This document shows positions 11,645 through 23,900 of a DNA stretch of 64,000 bases, one piece after another (the stretch's first letter is position 1; every line of letters starts with the position of its first letter). The notes below the pieces were generated by a model. It was not told where the DNA came from. It searched no databases and saw only the letters and a program-made list of their open reading frames with translations. The translations under genes were made by a program, and so were the position numbers. The stretch is from positions 2,542,001 through 2,606,000 of the forward strand of contig BSBN01001251.1 of NCBI GenBank assembly GCA_027924645.1. Reading direction: 5' to 3'. Origin of the DNA: Cunninghamia lanceolata. Its lineage: Eukaryota > Streptophyta > Pinopsida > Cupressales > Cupressaceae.

Positions 11645-14280
11645 TGATGTTCACAACACGCCCCATTATGCTCCTTAGCAAAATGGGGACCCCTGCTGTT
11701 GCTTTATTTTTTTTGCTTCTGCTTGTGTTGTTTTGCTTGGTGGTAAAGGGAAAAGAGAGTCAAATTTGCAAACTTTGTTAAAAATATGAAAAATGCATTT
11801 TTCAGTACCCTTGCATGATGTGGTTGGATTCCTTGTGAAAAATGAGCCAGGGTTGCTTTTTGAACCATCTTAAAATTTGCTATATTTTGCAAGTTATGAT
11901 CATTTTAGTAAAATGTACATTCAGGTTTGTCTATCGCTTGGCATATACAAAGTCCTTTGTATGCACAAAGTTATATTTTTTATGCTTGGTGGCTTTTGTA
12001 CATTCGGGCTTGTATATTCTAACATACAAGCAAAATATACATTGCAGAATATACATAGCGGACCCGAAATCCTTATCAAATATTGAAAAGTCGTTGTATA
12101 TTCAGGCTTGTATATTTTCATATACAAGCGGAATATACAAGCAGACATACATAGCACTGTTCACATACAATGCACTATTCACATGCAAGTGCGAAAGATG
12201 CAAGCGCCATATACAAGCGCCGGACCCGAAGTAATTATCAAACAAGGTTAAATCCTTGTATATTCGCGGCCTTGTATATTGGCGGGATACAAATGGTTTT
12301 ATACATTAGCGGACCCGAAATCATTATCAAAAGGAATTAAGCTCTTGTATATTCGCATTTGTATATCGCGATATACAGGGCTATATACAATGATTTTATA
12401 TACAAACGCCGAAATCAAAGAGATTGTCAAATGGAATTAATGGCTTGTATATCGCGATATACATAGGTTTTGAAAGGAGAGAGGACTTAGTCGAATGCAT
12501 TACGAAATAGACATCGGCGAAATTCTTGCCGATAAAGGAACATCGGCCAAGGTATTGTCATCGGCGGAGGAAGTTTGTGAGTCGCCGATGGGCGATCTCA
12601 CGCCAATGGAGAACAACGAAGGGGTCGCCGATAAGAGTCTCACCGACGAAGAGGCATCGATGAAACAATAGTGATCGGTGGAGAGTTTTTTTACCACGCC
12701 GATAATATGGATCTCGCCGATAGAGGAAATAACGAGTAAGGCCATCGGCCCAACTGCGAACATCGGCCAATATATTTTTTGGCACGCCGATGGGCGGGAA
12801 ATGGAAAGCGATAGGAATTTTAAACTATATTTTTGGGCGCCCGTGGTATTTTTTCGGTCAGCGATAGTTGACCTGGTGTTTTTTGAGCAGTCTGTATGCA
12901 TTTTTGAACGCGTTTTGAGAGTTTTTTGGACCTGATTTCCACATTTTTTTGCAGTGTCACCCGGATTTAAACAGATATTTTAATTCCTTGCTGTTTATTT
13001 GATAAATTGGTACTTATTGCTTGTCTTGTCTTACAGGCTTGCAGTTGAGGAAGCAGCTGGAAATTCAACACAGTGACATCATGGAGGAAGAAAATCCGAT
13101 CTCAGGAGCAAGGAGATAAAGATGAAGTGCAAGGAAGTCAAGGCTATTCAAATGGAGGACAAGGTTGCAGCTGAGGGTATTACTACAACAGACAAACAGA
13201 AGTTATTGCCAAGCTGCCAGAGCTTCTCAAAAGGGGCAATATTTCACCCAGATTTGACACTGCTCAGAGATATTTTGGAGGACTGGTTCATCTGTATTTA
13301 TTGCTATAACCAGGGGTTTGGTTAGGGTTTTTACTGTAGTGAGGACAGTCAGAAAGTCTTTATATTGTGCCTCTCTACACTGTAATACTTTACAACAGGG
13401 GCTACAACAGGGATTTTAGCTTAGCATAGTTTAGAAGTAGAAGAAGGAGGTCGCCTGTTTGTCTGTAGTAAGGTGCACGTGGAATGTCTGGCTTCCTTAC
13501 TATATTTGTAAAGCTTGTAAGTTCTCTATAATTTGATCAATGAAACTAAGAGTCATTCCTACATTGTAAATCATGTATGACTATTTATTTCTAATACAAT
13601 AGAATCCGGAGTTCTGCATCTATCTTCTAAGTGTTCTCCTGCTCTTCTTTGTGTTTTGAAATATTTTCTTTGAGAGCTTGCAATTTTAAATGTATGTTTG
13701 TGAAAATGCTCAGAACTTGCATTTAAGGTTTTTACTGTGGATTTGATCAAATTACTGTAGTATTTACATAGTGCATAACAGAACAATTAGATCCTTCGGT
13801 AGAGTAAATGAGGTGTAGATTAGATCTTTCTAACTTTTCCCAACCCATCTGAAATATTTAGCTGAAAACGAAGAAATCTAAAGGAAATTGTCTCAAATTT
13901 GAAGAAGCATGCATAACAGAGTTAAAAGTAGACAGTTTTCATAAATATATAAAGGAGAAAGCTGCAATAATTCAAGAAAACCATTTAAAACTTGCAGTGC
14001 AGTAACACTTGTATGCAAATGAATAAAATACTTATTGACATATCTCATGATCTTTTTGCATATTCTTAGTCCAGTAAACCACAAAGAAGCTCTAAACTAC
14101 GTAAGGCCCCTTGAACATTACAGCTTCACATTGACCAACTGAACTTGACCAACCGAACCATTGTAGACTTGGGATTAGTTGAATCTCAAATGATTCCTTC
14201 TTATCTTTCAAGTATAGTTTCAGTTCATTATATGTGAATTTTAACTTATTGTTATGATTGCATCAAAACAATCATCAACA
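11645..14280 (+). repeat. 3' LTR of the Tat gypsy (about 2.6 kb)
   Basis: Partner of 1360-3774. It starts TGATGTTCACAACA and ends ATCATCAACA. It keeps the segment missing from the 5' LTR (about 12116-12366), which holds three copies of a CGGACCCGAA motif (12058, 12222, 12310). It has the 16-bp palindrome GTATATCGCGATATAC twice (12361-12376 and 12447-12462) and about eleven GCCGAT/ATCGGC hexamers between 12510 and 12800. Differences from the 5' LTR are few and often C/T or G/A at CpG. Confidence 0.9.
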
Positions 14281-14288
14281 ATAGCTTT
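14281..14288. repeat. Target-site duplication, right, of the Tat gypsy
   Basis: ATAGCTTT, matching ATAGCTAT at 1352-1359 in 7 of 8 bases. It lies in the gag coding frame of the host copia. Confidence 0.7.
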
Positions 14289-14574
14289 TCACACAACTCA
14301 GTTTTCTCCTTCAGTTCTTCATTTGCATCATTTGCTTCACCTTGTCTTGCCAATTGCTAAAGCAGCTCCTTTCTCTTCTTCATAGAGAGACTTAATTTGT
14401 CTTTTAGTTCTCTCATGAAATCATCAGCCTGTTTGAGTCTTTCCTTTAATTCATTGACTTCAGAGTTTGACTATTCAAGATCATCAAGGGCAGTCTTCAG
14501 TTGCTCCCTTAAACCATATGCATCCATTTGAATTCCCAGATCTTCCTCAAGCTGTTAGACTCTGTTAGGAGGAA
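14281..14574 (-). pseudogene. Ty1/copia gag, N-terminal half (coiled coil)
   Basis: Minus-strand coding sequence between the primer-binding site and the gypsy insertion. It is Lys/Glu/Leu-rich with a heptad-like pattern and joins in frame to the C-terminal half at 1351-417 once the gypsy and one target duplication are removed. In-frame stops (a TAA near the start and two TAG further on) all sit at plausible Gln positions. No clear ATG was identified. It is a dead remnant. Confidence 0.7.
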
Positions 14575-14590
14575 CTTGGCTCTGATACCA
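14575..14590 (-). other. Primer-binding site (initiator-Met type) of the minus copia
   Basis: Read on the minus strand this is TGGTATCAGAGCCAAG, two bases from the LTR end. TGGTATCAGAGC is the standard plant copia site complementary to initiator tRNA-Met. It fixes the orientation of the element. Confidence 0.9.
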
Positions 14591-14592
14591 AT

Positions 14593-15649
14593 TGTTGATA
14601 ACTGAGAGGGGGGGTGAATCAGTTATCCTAATTATTTCTGCTTTCTAAACTTTATTAATAATCAATGTAACATTAATTCAAATGAGCAAACATAACCATG
14701 AAATGGAAATACACATGACACAATATTTTTGACATGGAAACCCTGTTAAGGGAGAAAACCACGAGGTGATTAACCCAAGATTGTATTCTCTGTTAGAAGA
14801 ATGGAAATATAAAATGGCACTTGCCAATTAGGGCTCACTGCCCGAGCACACTGCTCACAAGAAGGCACACTACCTACAAGAGACACACTGTCTACAAAAA
14901 GAGTGTTATACAATACTTGAATTGATTGGTAGCATCCACATATGCTGGAGTTCAGACCCGGTTAGGCTCAGTATACTGATCTGCTGCACTTCATCTTTCC
15001 TCTTCTCTTATGTTGCTTTCCTTTCACATACTGGACCTTCCTTACTGCTTCTGCTCTACTCTGCTTTTATTCGCACATCAATAACAACCACAACACTTCT
15101 CACAACTAAATCCATCGTGTATATATATCCACACAAGTGATTTCATCACCTTTCTAGTCGGCACCCGGAATAGTCAATCTTTTCACAAGCTCTGATCTGT
15201 CAGCTGAATCCTTGCTTACCAAGTAATGTGGATCAAGCATATACTTGTAGAAGTCATCAATCATGTCGGCCAAACATAACTTATGCCTTAAGAACCTTTT
15301 CCATCATCAGTAACACATCCAGAATAATTTCTGATGTTCTACCAGTCAGTTCATCCTCTGTTCACATTGTCACTTGGGAACCCGAAACTCAAGCATTCAT
15401 ATCTCTTTATCCTTTCCACATCGGAGGCTCAAACCTTGGAATCTATCAGTCAAGATACTCCTCTTGACTTCCCCAAATCTGCACTTCACCAAGATACTTC
15501 CTCTGAGAGATCCGGACCTGTCTATCGGACCTCGCCACATGCTCTATTCTTGTTTACCGGACCACAACATTCTTCACTCTGACTTCCGGTAGAGAGATAC
15601 CATATCTTGCGGATGTGTGGGATGAACTTTGTTGCCATCAATGACAACA
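14593..15649 (-). repeat. 5' LTR of the minus-strand copia (about 1.06 kb)
   Basis: Bounded by TGTTGATAACTGAG on the left and CAATGACAACA on the right, giving the TG...CA termini expected of an LTR. It abuts the primer-binding site. On the minus strand it ends ...CAGTTATCAACA after a run of C, a typical copia LTR end. The partner LTR is not in the window. Small plus-strand ORFs between 14922 and 15592 are chance ORFs within the LTR. Confidence 0.8.
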
Positions 15650-15654
15650 TTCAT

Positions 15655-17703
15655 GAATCCATATAGTGTCTCTTGCCAATAGAAGAAACATCTAAGCTAA
15701 TAAGACAAGGAAAGAAATCTAAGCAAAAACCTCTGGTGACTTCTACAGAAGGTCCTCTTCAATTGGAAGTTGTTTTCAATGGAATTAAACAACATGGGTT
15801 ATTAAAGCACACTATTGATTTGTATCTTGATGTTCCTTGTGAGGATCAAAAGACTATTGAAAAGGAAGTAGTCATGTATATGCTCAAATATAACTTTCTC
15901 ATGATTGATGTGATTAAAAAGGTACCAAAAAAGCCTAGCTAAGGCCCTAAGGCAGAAAAGAGAAGAAGTTATTAAAATGAATTACTAGTTGAGGCAAAAA
16001 GCTCTAGAAGAGACCGGATCATCTGTCTCAGGAAGAAAAAGACAAATTGGCTCAAATGCAAGCCTAGGAATTGAGGACAAATCAAAGAGTGGACACTATT
16101 ATGGGCTCAAGAAGGAAAGTGGTAAAGAGAAAATTTAGAAGGAAACAAAGGATGTAACAAAGAAAATTGTGGATGAGGTAAAAGGAATTAAAAATGTGGA
16201 GAAACCACAAGTTTCTCCACCACATAACACTGCTTCTCCACCTCATTTGACTACATCTCCTCCACACATCATTGAGTATCAAGTTTCTCATGAGGAGAAA
16301 GAAGAGCAAGCAGCAAAAGATCAAAAACAAGATGCTCATGAAGAAGAGAATGACTCTCTAAATCATAATATTGGGCATGATGATCAACCTATAGCAAGTA
16401 TTAAACAACAGGATAATACTGCACAACAAGAGGGGCAGATAAATATTGATTTAGGGGAAAACTTAGAAAAGGAACAAGATACATCTTCCTCCTCTTCCCC
16501 AATTGACTCTATCAAGGACTTTCTAGCTCAGCAAATGCAAATCCAATTGGTGGTTACTCCGTAGCTATTACAATTGCCTGTATTAGATGGACAAGTCAAC
16601 TTGTCCAATATATCTCCACTTCACAAGTTGCAACTGGGAGATATACTTCAATCCTCTATAAGGCAAGAAATTTTGCAACAAGTTGAAGGGGTTGAAGTAT
16701 TAGAAGAGGCAATTAAGATATTACAAGAGGAATTGCTTTAGGCTAAGAGAGATCCCACTTTGCCTCCTACTTAGCAAATGATATTCATGTTGTAGTCTTT
16801 CAAGACTCATTCATCTTACCTAGAGAAGCAGGCTGAGAAAAGGATAACAGAACAAATAAATAACAAAAGGTTGGCTGAATTATCTGATAGGTGTGCAAAG
16901 GCACATAACAGTCTACAAGAAAATTTGAAAAACATTTAGAAAAGCATATAGGATGCCAAAATCTTGTATCAATTTTGTTTGAATTGGCCAAATACCACAA
17001 AGAACATAAAGGATCAAGCTGACTCTATTGAGTCACAATTAATTCAAGTAGACAAAATGTATGATCCTCTAAAGGACAAAGATGGAACCATTAAGGTTCA
17101 AATTGAAAACCTACATAGTTAGTTAAAGTAACTCCTGGAGCAAAGAGAAAATCATGGGAGAAACAAGTTGGCTGAGAAAGGTTGTGGATATGAAATTAGA
17201 AGTCTTAACTGGCATCTTAACTGAAGCAGAGAATGTGGCTTAGAATGTTAAAATGTTAGCCACTTTGGAAGAAGTAGAAGATTTGTATATTCAGTTTAAG
17301 TGCCAATCACACATTCTATCCTTTGCAAAGAACTTGGACTCAACTCTTGCCCAATTGAAGGTAATTTAAAAACTATATTCTACCTTCCAAGTGAACAATT
17401 TTTTTTAAGGTATGACAAATTTTTGAAGTTTGTAGGTGAATAAAATAAGAATATGCAGTGTTGTTTTGATATAAATAAGGCACATTGTACATAATATATT
17501 GAAGGATAATTTTTGCTACACCAATTTTGAAAAGTTAGAGGATGCTCCTCAAGAGGAGTTGACTGATAAAAAGTGATATGAAACATCAGACATGGGGAGC
17601 CTACTTGTTTTTGCTGGTATAGATGAAGACCACTAGTCCTTTGCGATTGATTTCAAAGGGGGAGAAATATATGTATATCAATTCAAGTGTTGCCATCAAT
17701 GAC
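15655..17703 (+). pseudogene. Unrecognised coiled-coil-like reading frame at the 3' end of an older copia
   Basis: The segment lies between the minus-copia LTR and a polypurine tract that precedes another LTR, so it occupies the post-pol ('third ORF') position of a plus-strand copia whose pol lies outside or was separated. An opening ORF (15673-15942, 89 codons) is followed by a longer frame from about 16130 to 17185. That frame is acidic, with Pro/His/Ser-rich repeats (SPPH motifs near 16215-16270), then Lys/Glu/Leu-rich. It is broken by TAG at 16562, 16739, 16772, 16793, 16937, 16949 and 17120, and by one TAA at 17129. A one-base shift near 17185 leads into a further open stretch to about 17650. 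I recognise no domain. Env-like ORFs of SIRE-type copia lie at this position, but I see no signal peptide or membrane segment, so I do not call it an envelope protein. It could also be a gag-like or captured sequence. Confidence 0.45.
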
Positions 17704-17715
17704 AAAGGGGGAGAT
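17704..17715 (+). other. Polypurine tract of the older copia
   Basis: AAAGGGGGAGAT lies immediately before a sequence resembling an LTR start. The younger copia has the identical tract before its 3' LTR (24314-24325). This is the usual plus-strand priming site. Confidence 0.75.
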
Positions 17716-18062
17716 TATTGCATATAGGTTGTCATTGATATCAACAGTGGTATGAGGTGTTGCAGTATGGAAGGTTGTAGGTAATGTCAAAGGAGATTGC
17801 AACAGTATGATGATAGTAGAATAAGCATTGTGAGATAGATAAGTAAAGTGATGAATATGTGTTGAGATACTCAAAGGAGATGATAGAGAAAACTGGTCAG
17901 AAGAGTTGTGAGTAAAGTAGATGGATCAGTATCATCTGTACACAGTCATACCTTATTTGTTGAAGTTCATATGTAATTTTACATTTTTGATATACTTATG
18001 TTTGAAGTCCATGATTAGTAGTATTGGGTTTATGTTGCATGATGATGATATGAACTCATAAT
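17716..18062 (+). repeat. Older copia 3' LTR, first segment
   Basis: It begins TATTGCATATAGGTTGTC directly after the polypurine tract; TATTG is likely a G-to-A change of TGTTG. It is interrupted at 18063 by the complete copia and probably resumes at 26254. It shares the 'GTTGTCATTGAT.TCAACA' theme with the start of the younger LTR. Confidence 0.6.
18058..18062. repeat. Target-site duplication, left, of the complete copia
   Basis: ATAAT, identical to 26249-26253, directly flanking the LTR termini. Confidence 0.9.
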
Positions 18063-19990
18063 TGTTACACGTATGGTTCCTAAGGTTGTCATTGATGTCA
18101 ACATTGTCACAAGGTTATCATTGATGTCAACACTATCTTAGATGTGTGATGGTGTTCATGGTTGGATGTCATGGCCTATCCAATAGAAGATATAGTTCAT
18201 GGTTGGATGTCATGTTGAATATAATGAGATTATTGAAGTTCATGGTTGGATGTCATGCCTTTATCAATGCAAAGTTGAGTATGAAGTTATACTAAGATGG
18301 GAATTAGAAGCATTAATAAGGCATAGTAATATGGGCAAGATGACATATTAATATGGGAATTAGAAGTATCAAGAAGATACATTAATATGGGAATTAGAAG
18401 CACTAAGATGATCAGATCATCGGAAGGATGTTTTGCAGTTAACAGTTTGAAGATAGTATTGGTTCTAAAGAAGACATTTTCTATATACTAATGGAATGCT
18501 CCGCATTTGCAATTATGGCTATATGGTTCTGAAACTATGTTTAGGGTTTAGTGAAGGTGATAATTCCAATGTTTTAGATCATCTTTCCTTCCGCTGTGAA
18601 AGTTAAGCATGATAGAGTACCGACATGTGTTCTGACAGAGTGAGGTGGTGTTAAAGGCCTATTGGAATGCTCCACATTCCTTTCGAAGTGAATTTTTTCC
18701 TTTGCATTTTTGTGGACATGGTTATGGATGTGCATTACATTCTTCCTTGTTGTTTCAAGTTTCTTGGTGGTCTACAAGCTCAGTTTTTCAATGATAGTAT
18801 GTTGCAGTGCGTTCAGGATGCCTTGTTCTCAAAGTCCATGGTTAAAGATGTGAAGTACAAAACCTTTAATGTGTGAAGGTAAAGAAGTGTTTGGATATGT
18901 TGTATGAGTCCTATAAACTCATTTGGAAGAGCTTCATGAAGATCTTTCTTGTTTCCAGTACTGTACAAGGTTTTCAAGTTGTTGTGGCTGTTATGCTTCA
19001 AGTTTCATATGTTTTTGATTAAGGCTGTCATATTTTCAAATGAGTAGAGTGTGCGGATGTAATTCCTTGGTGTTTGAAGCTATGAAGGATGTATTGGGAT
19101 TGGTTAATAAAGTGTTTATGTCCACAAGGCATGGGTCTTCTACTGGTGTAGTGTGCGTGTAGTCTTGTTTAGGACTTGTCCTCTACATGTTTCATGTTGT
19201 GTGTTGTCTGGCTAACTTGTAAATGTATTTTTCACGTTGTTTCTGATCAACAAGAAATGTAATCAATGTAATATCATGTATAAATTGTAAATAAAATTAA
19301 ATTAGGTGAGGTGTGGTTGCAAAGTGATTGATAAGGTTCACAAGCAAGAAAAGGAGCAGAATGACTGCATTATGATGTGTGACTGAAGGAGAAAGAGTAG
19401 ATGTGTTAGAAGCTATCTTGATTCATCTTGAAGACATTTATGCGATAGGAAGGAAGTGAAGAGTGTTCCTAATTGATCCAATTATTAGAAGAAGCATAAT
19501 TACAATCATCAAAGGTGTGAACTTCAATTTTAGTTTTCAGGCAACAAAAGGACTGTCATACTGCAATCTTTTCTGAGTTTGTTCTCATATCAAAGAGTAG
19601 TTGCTTCCTTGAGTTGTAGCCCTAAAACAAAGTCTATAGGGAGTTGTATCTTCCTTGGGATTGACCCTAAGGCAATTTTTTTAGGGAGTAGTAGCTTCCT
19701 TGGGTTATAGCCCTAAAACAAAGTCAGTAGGGAATAGTAGCTTCCTTAGGTTGTAGCCCTAATACAAAGTTGTTATCTTAAGCTTCATATATTGTGAGTT
19801 AATCCTCACCATGGTTTTTCCCTTCTAGGGTTTTCCATGTTTATCTGGTGTTATGTGTTGATTTGCATTATGTTGATCTCTCATGTTTATGTTTATGTTG
19901 CAATGCTTAAGTTTTAATCTTCTCTAGAGAATTTGAAGTTTGTTTAGATATTGATTCACCCCCCCTCTTAGTATCTTGGTGTGTTCAACA
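18063..19990 (+). repeat. 5' LTR of the complete copia
   Basis: TGTTACAC at the start and TTCAACA at the end. It contains three copies of GTTCATGGTTGGATGTCATG (18154, 18195, 18238). Near the 3' end it has a tandem array of about 45-bp units built on 'GTAGCTTCCTTGGG' and 'GTAGCCCTAAAACAAAG' (about 19605-19770). A TATA-like TATAAATT lies at 19279-19286 and is conserved in the other LTR at 25541. A C-rich CACCCCCCCTC stretch near the end is typical of copia LTRs. Confidence 0.92.
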
Positions 19991-19992
19991 AT

Positions 19993-20004
19993 TGGTATCA
20001 AAGA
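19993..20004 (+). other. Primer-binding site of the complete copia
   Basis: TGGTATCAAAGA two bases after the LTR matches the initiator-Met site TGGTATCAGAGC except for changes near its 3' part; the G-to-A at position 9 is probably decay. Confidence 0.8.
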
Positions 20005-20048
20005 TAGGTTCCTTTGAAGGAAGCTTAACCACTTAAGGAAGGTCCAAA

Positions 20049-20960
20049 ATGGTACATAATGGGTCTAGCAAGATACTTAAGTTTGATGGAACAAATTATG
20101 CTTTTTGGAAGCTAAGGATGGAAGCCTATATCAATTCCCTAGGATGCAGTTTTTGGGAATCTGTCAAGACTGGTTACACTATTCCTGCTACTATTCCTAC
20201 AAACTCGGATGAAATTAAGAAGTATGATAACAATGACAAGGCAAAGTTTTCTATCATGAGTGGGTTAGCTGATTTAGAAATTTCAAAGGTAATGAGTTGT
20301 AGTTCTCCTCAAGAACTTTGGAATAAACTTGAAACCATTTATGAAGGAGATAAGAAAGTAAAGCAAGCAAAGATGTAAATCTTCAAAAGAAAATTTGAGA
20401 CCCTAAAAATGATAGAGGATGAAGACATTGTTGGATATATGCTCCAGGTTAATGAAGTGGTTAATGGCATCAAAGGTCTTGGTGGCAAAGTGGAAGAGGA
20501 TGAAATTGTGAAAAAGGTTTTGAGATCTCTTCCCAAATATTACAGTCATAAGTTATTTGCTATTGAGGAGAATGCAGACTTGGATACATACACTGTGGAC
20601 AAATTGTTTGGTACCCTTATTGCTTTTGAAATGAGAGAGTTTAGTAGTGATGTTCCAAAGAAAGAAGTAGCCTTCAAAGTTAGTATGAAGACAAAGGATG
20701 ATATTATTGATGAAGATGAGAGCTTTGATGAAGTTGAAGCAAATTTTGTGAGAAGATTAAAGAAAGGCACTGGAAAATACAAAGGAAGTTACCCTTCAAA
20801 TGTTTCAATTATGGAAAGGTTGGTCACTTTGCCTTTAAATGTTCTTTTAAAGAATCAAGGGGCAGTAACAAGAGAGACAAGTTCAAAGAAGTCTGTATTC
20901 CATAGAGAGTAGTTATTCTTCAGAAGATGAGGCTCATGATGATTCAAATGATGAAACACT
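20049..20960 (+). pseudogene. Copia gag (decayed)
   Basis: It starts at ATG 20049 with the copia gag opening 'KFDGTNYAFWKLRMEAYI' and continues in one frame to 20912 apart from TAA at 20376-20378 (probably CAA). The capsid-type UBN2 region covers about residues 5-200. The single zinc knuckle (about 20798-20840) is out of frame by one base, and its second Cys is a Tyr (C-F-N-Y-G-K-V-G-H-...-C). The copy is therefore inactive twice over: frameshift and lost zinc ligand. Confidence 0.88.
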
Positions 20961-23900
20961 TTTCATTGCCTTGAGTGTTGGTGACAAAAAGGGTTGGAAA
21001 ATGTGAGAAGACTGATGCCTTACAAATAGACCAAAATAATTATAGATCAATTGTTGTATGGATTGCCTTTCATTCAAGAGAAGCAACCAAGGATTGGGTA
21101 ATTGATAGTGGTTGCTCAAATCATGTGACTGGTGCCAAGGAGATGTTTATCAACCTTGAGAAGTAGGATGGTGGAGCTGTCAAGTTTAGTGGTGATGAGT
21201 TAGCACAAATTTGTGGAAAGGGTGCTATAACTATTGATGGGAAGAATAGGACTGAGGATGTCCTCTATGTCAAAGGGATAAAGCATAATATTTTCAGTGT
21301 TAGTCAGATGTGTAGCAAAGGTTACAATCTCACCTTTCATGCCAAAGGTTGTGAAAATAGGAAGGCAAGTTCTGGAAAACTAGTTGCAGAAGGTATCAAG
21401 TCATATGGTGATATCTATCATCTAAAGGAGGTAAATGAAAGAACATGTTTGTTGGCTCAATCCAGTGAGTGTTGACTATGGCACAAAAGAATGGGACACA
21501 ACAATTTTGATAATATGGTAATGATCAGCTCTACTCATGTAGTGAGAGACATGCCCAAGATAATCAAGCCTACAAACACAGTATGCAAGGAATGTCAAAT
21601 GGGAAAGTAGACAAAGATAAGTTTCAAAAGCAAGGAGTATCCTTCTTCAATGCCATTGAAGTTGATCGACACTAATCTATGTGGCCCTATAAGAGTAAAA
21701 GGTCAACAAGGCGAGAGGTATTTTATGTTGCTCATTGATGATTATTCTAGAATAACTTGGGTTACTTTCTTAAGAGAAAAATCAGACATCATTGATAAAT
21801 TTAAGGTGTAAAAAGCTATGGTTGAAAATGAAATGGATGTTAAGATCAAATGTTTAAGGTATGATAGAGGAGGTGAGTTTACCTCAAATGAGTTTGAAAG
21901 GTTTTTGTGAAGATCATGGTATTAGGAGACATCTATCAACTCCTAGGACCCCTCAGCAAAATGGAGTAGTGGAAAGGAAGAATAAGACTGTGCAAGAAAT
22001 GGCTAGGGCAATGTTGAAAGATGTAGATTTGCATGATATGTACTCGAAGGAAGCAATTCACACTGTTGTCTATCTGATTAATAGGGTGCAACTAAGGGTC
22101 AATAGCACTAAGACCCTTATGAGCTATGGTATGGAAGACCTCCCTATGTCAGATACTTTAGGATCTTTGGCAACAAATGCTATATCAGAAGAGATGAAGA
22201 AAACCTAGGAAAGTTTGATTCAAGAAGTGATGAAGGAATCTTTCTTGGTTACTTAACCAGAAGCAAGGCCTATAGATGCTACAACAAAAGATTAGAGAAG
22301 ATGATTGAAAGCACAAATGCCAAAGTAGATGAAGACTTGTATGAGATCTCACAAGATTCAAAGGATTCTAGATCTGACATCTTTCCATGCATTGAAGATG
22401 AAGAAGAAGAAGTGAAAGAAGAAAAGGAACAAGAACCAGAGCAGATGCCCAAGACTCCAACAAAGTATGTTTAGAAGAACTACTGAGCAAATTAGATCAT
22501 TGGAGATAAGAATGAAGGTGTGAAGACAAGAAGAAGGCTTGCTAAGACACATGAGAAAGTAAACTTGTGTTTGTGATCAAAGGTAGAACCCAAAACCTTT
22601 GTTGATGCTAGTAAAGATGATGGATGGATAAAGGCAATGGAAGAAGAATTGGATCAGACTGAGAAGAATCAGATATGGGATTTGGTTCATAGACCAGCCA
22701 ACAAGAATGTCATAGGAATAAAGTGGGTGTTCTGGAACAAGCTGAATGAAGAAGGTGAAGTTGTAAGGAACAAAGCAAGGTTGGTATGTAAGGGCTACTC
22801 TCAAGTTGAAGGCATTTATTTTGAGGAGAATTTTGCTCTAGTAGCCAGGATGGAGGCAATCAAAATGCTCCTTGTTGTTGCTGCTCATAAGAACTTCAAG
22901 GTATATCAGATGGATGTCAACCCAATATTTTTGAATGGTGATCTAGATGAAGAAGTCTACATTGAGCAACCAAATGGTTTTCAGATATCAAAAGATTCAG
23001 ACATGGTGTACAAACTCAAGAAATCTTTGTATGGTCTCAAGCAAGCACCTAGAGCTTTGTATGCTAGGTTGAATAAGTACTTACTTTAGCAAGGCATCAA
23101 GAAAGGCACTACATATGGCAATCTTTACATCAAGGAAGAAGGAGACATGATATTGATAGTTGTAGTATATGTTGATGGCATCATCTTTGGTGGAGATGAT
23201 GATATGTGTAAGAGATTTGTAGAGGAGATGCAAAAAGAGTTTGAAATGTCTATGATTGGTGAGATGTCTTTCTTCCTTGGACTTGAAATTACCTAGCTAG
23301 ATGATGATATCTTTATTTCTTAATCTAAGTATGTCAAAGAGTTGTTGAAGAAGTTTGGTATGGAGGATTTAAAACCAATGAGTACTCCCATGGTCACTGG
23401 ATGTCACTTGAGCAAGAATGATGAGTCTTCGGAGGTGGATCAGACTTCCTATAGATCTATGATTAGAGGATTGTTGTACCTAACTGCTTCTAGACCTAAT
23501 ATTATGCATGCAGTATGTGTGGTTTCTAGATATCAAGTCAGTCCCAAGCAAACACATGAGAAGGCAGTGAAAAGAATATTCAGATACATGAAAGGAACTT
23601 TGGGTTATGGCTTATGGTATTCAAGAGGTAATGACTTTGATTTGAAAGCCTACACTGATGTTGATTGGGTTGGTTGTGTTGATGATAGGAGTACAAGTGG
23701 TGGTGCTTTCTTTTAGGAAGCAGATTGGTTTCATGGTAGACAAAGAAGCAAGATTCAATATCCTTATCAACTTCAAAGGTAGAGTATATTGCAGCAGCAT
23801 CCTGTTGTACACAAGTGTTGTGGATGAAGCAAACCCTAAAGGATATCAAGGTATTGTATGATAAGCCTATTCCTATTTTGTGTGACAATACAAGTGCTAT

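Larger units (their letters stand above)
1360..14280 (+). mobile_element. Complete Ty3/gypsy retrotransposon, Tat-like (non-chromovirus)
   Basis: A 12.9-kb element with two long LTRs (1360-3774 and 11645-14280), both ending in TCAACA, and a gag-pol between them. Domain order is gag, aspartic protease, archaeal-type RNase H, reverse transcriptase, degenerate native RNase H, integrase. There is no chromodomain. A second RNase H is the hallmark of the Tat lineage. The element lies inside the gag of a minus-strand copia and has target duplications at 1352-1359 and 14281-14288. No frameshift interrupts gag-pol, only five TAG codons, so the copy is far better preserved than the others in this window. 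Its LTRs look closely similar by eye, apart from a 251-bp deletion in the left one. Confidence 0.9.

Noticed and set aside
14922..15592. Several overlapping plus-strand ORFs
   Set aside because: They fall inside the minus-strand copia LTR, have no domains and overlap in different frames.
15673..17650. Envelope-like gene of a copia
   Set aside because: The position fits, but no signal peptide, membrane segment or known env motif is visible, so I only call it unrecognised.
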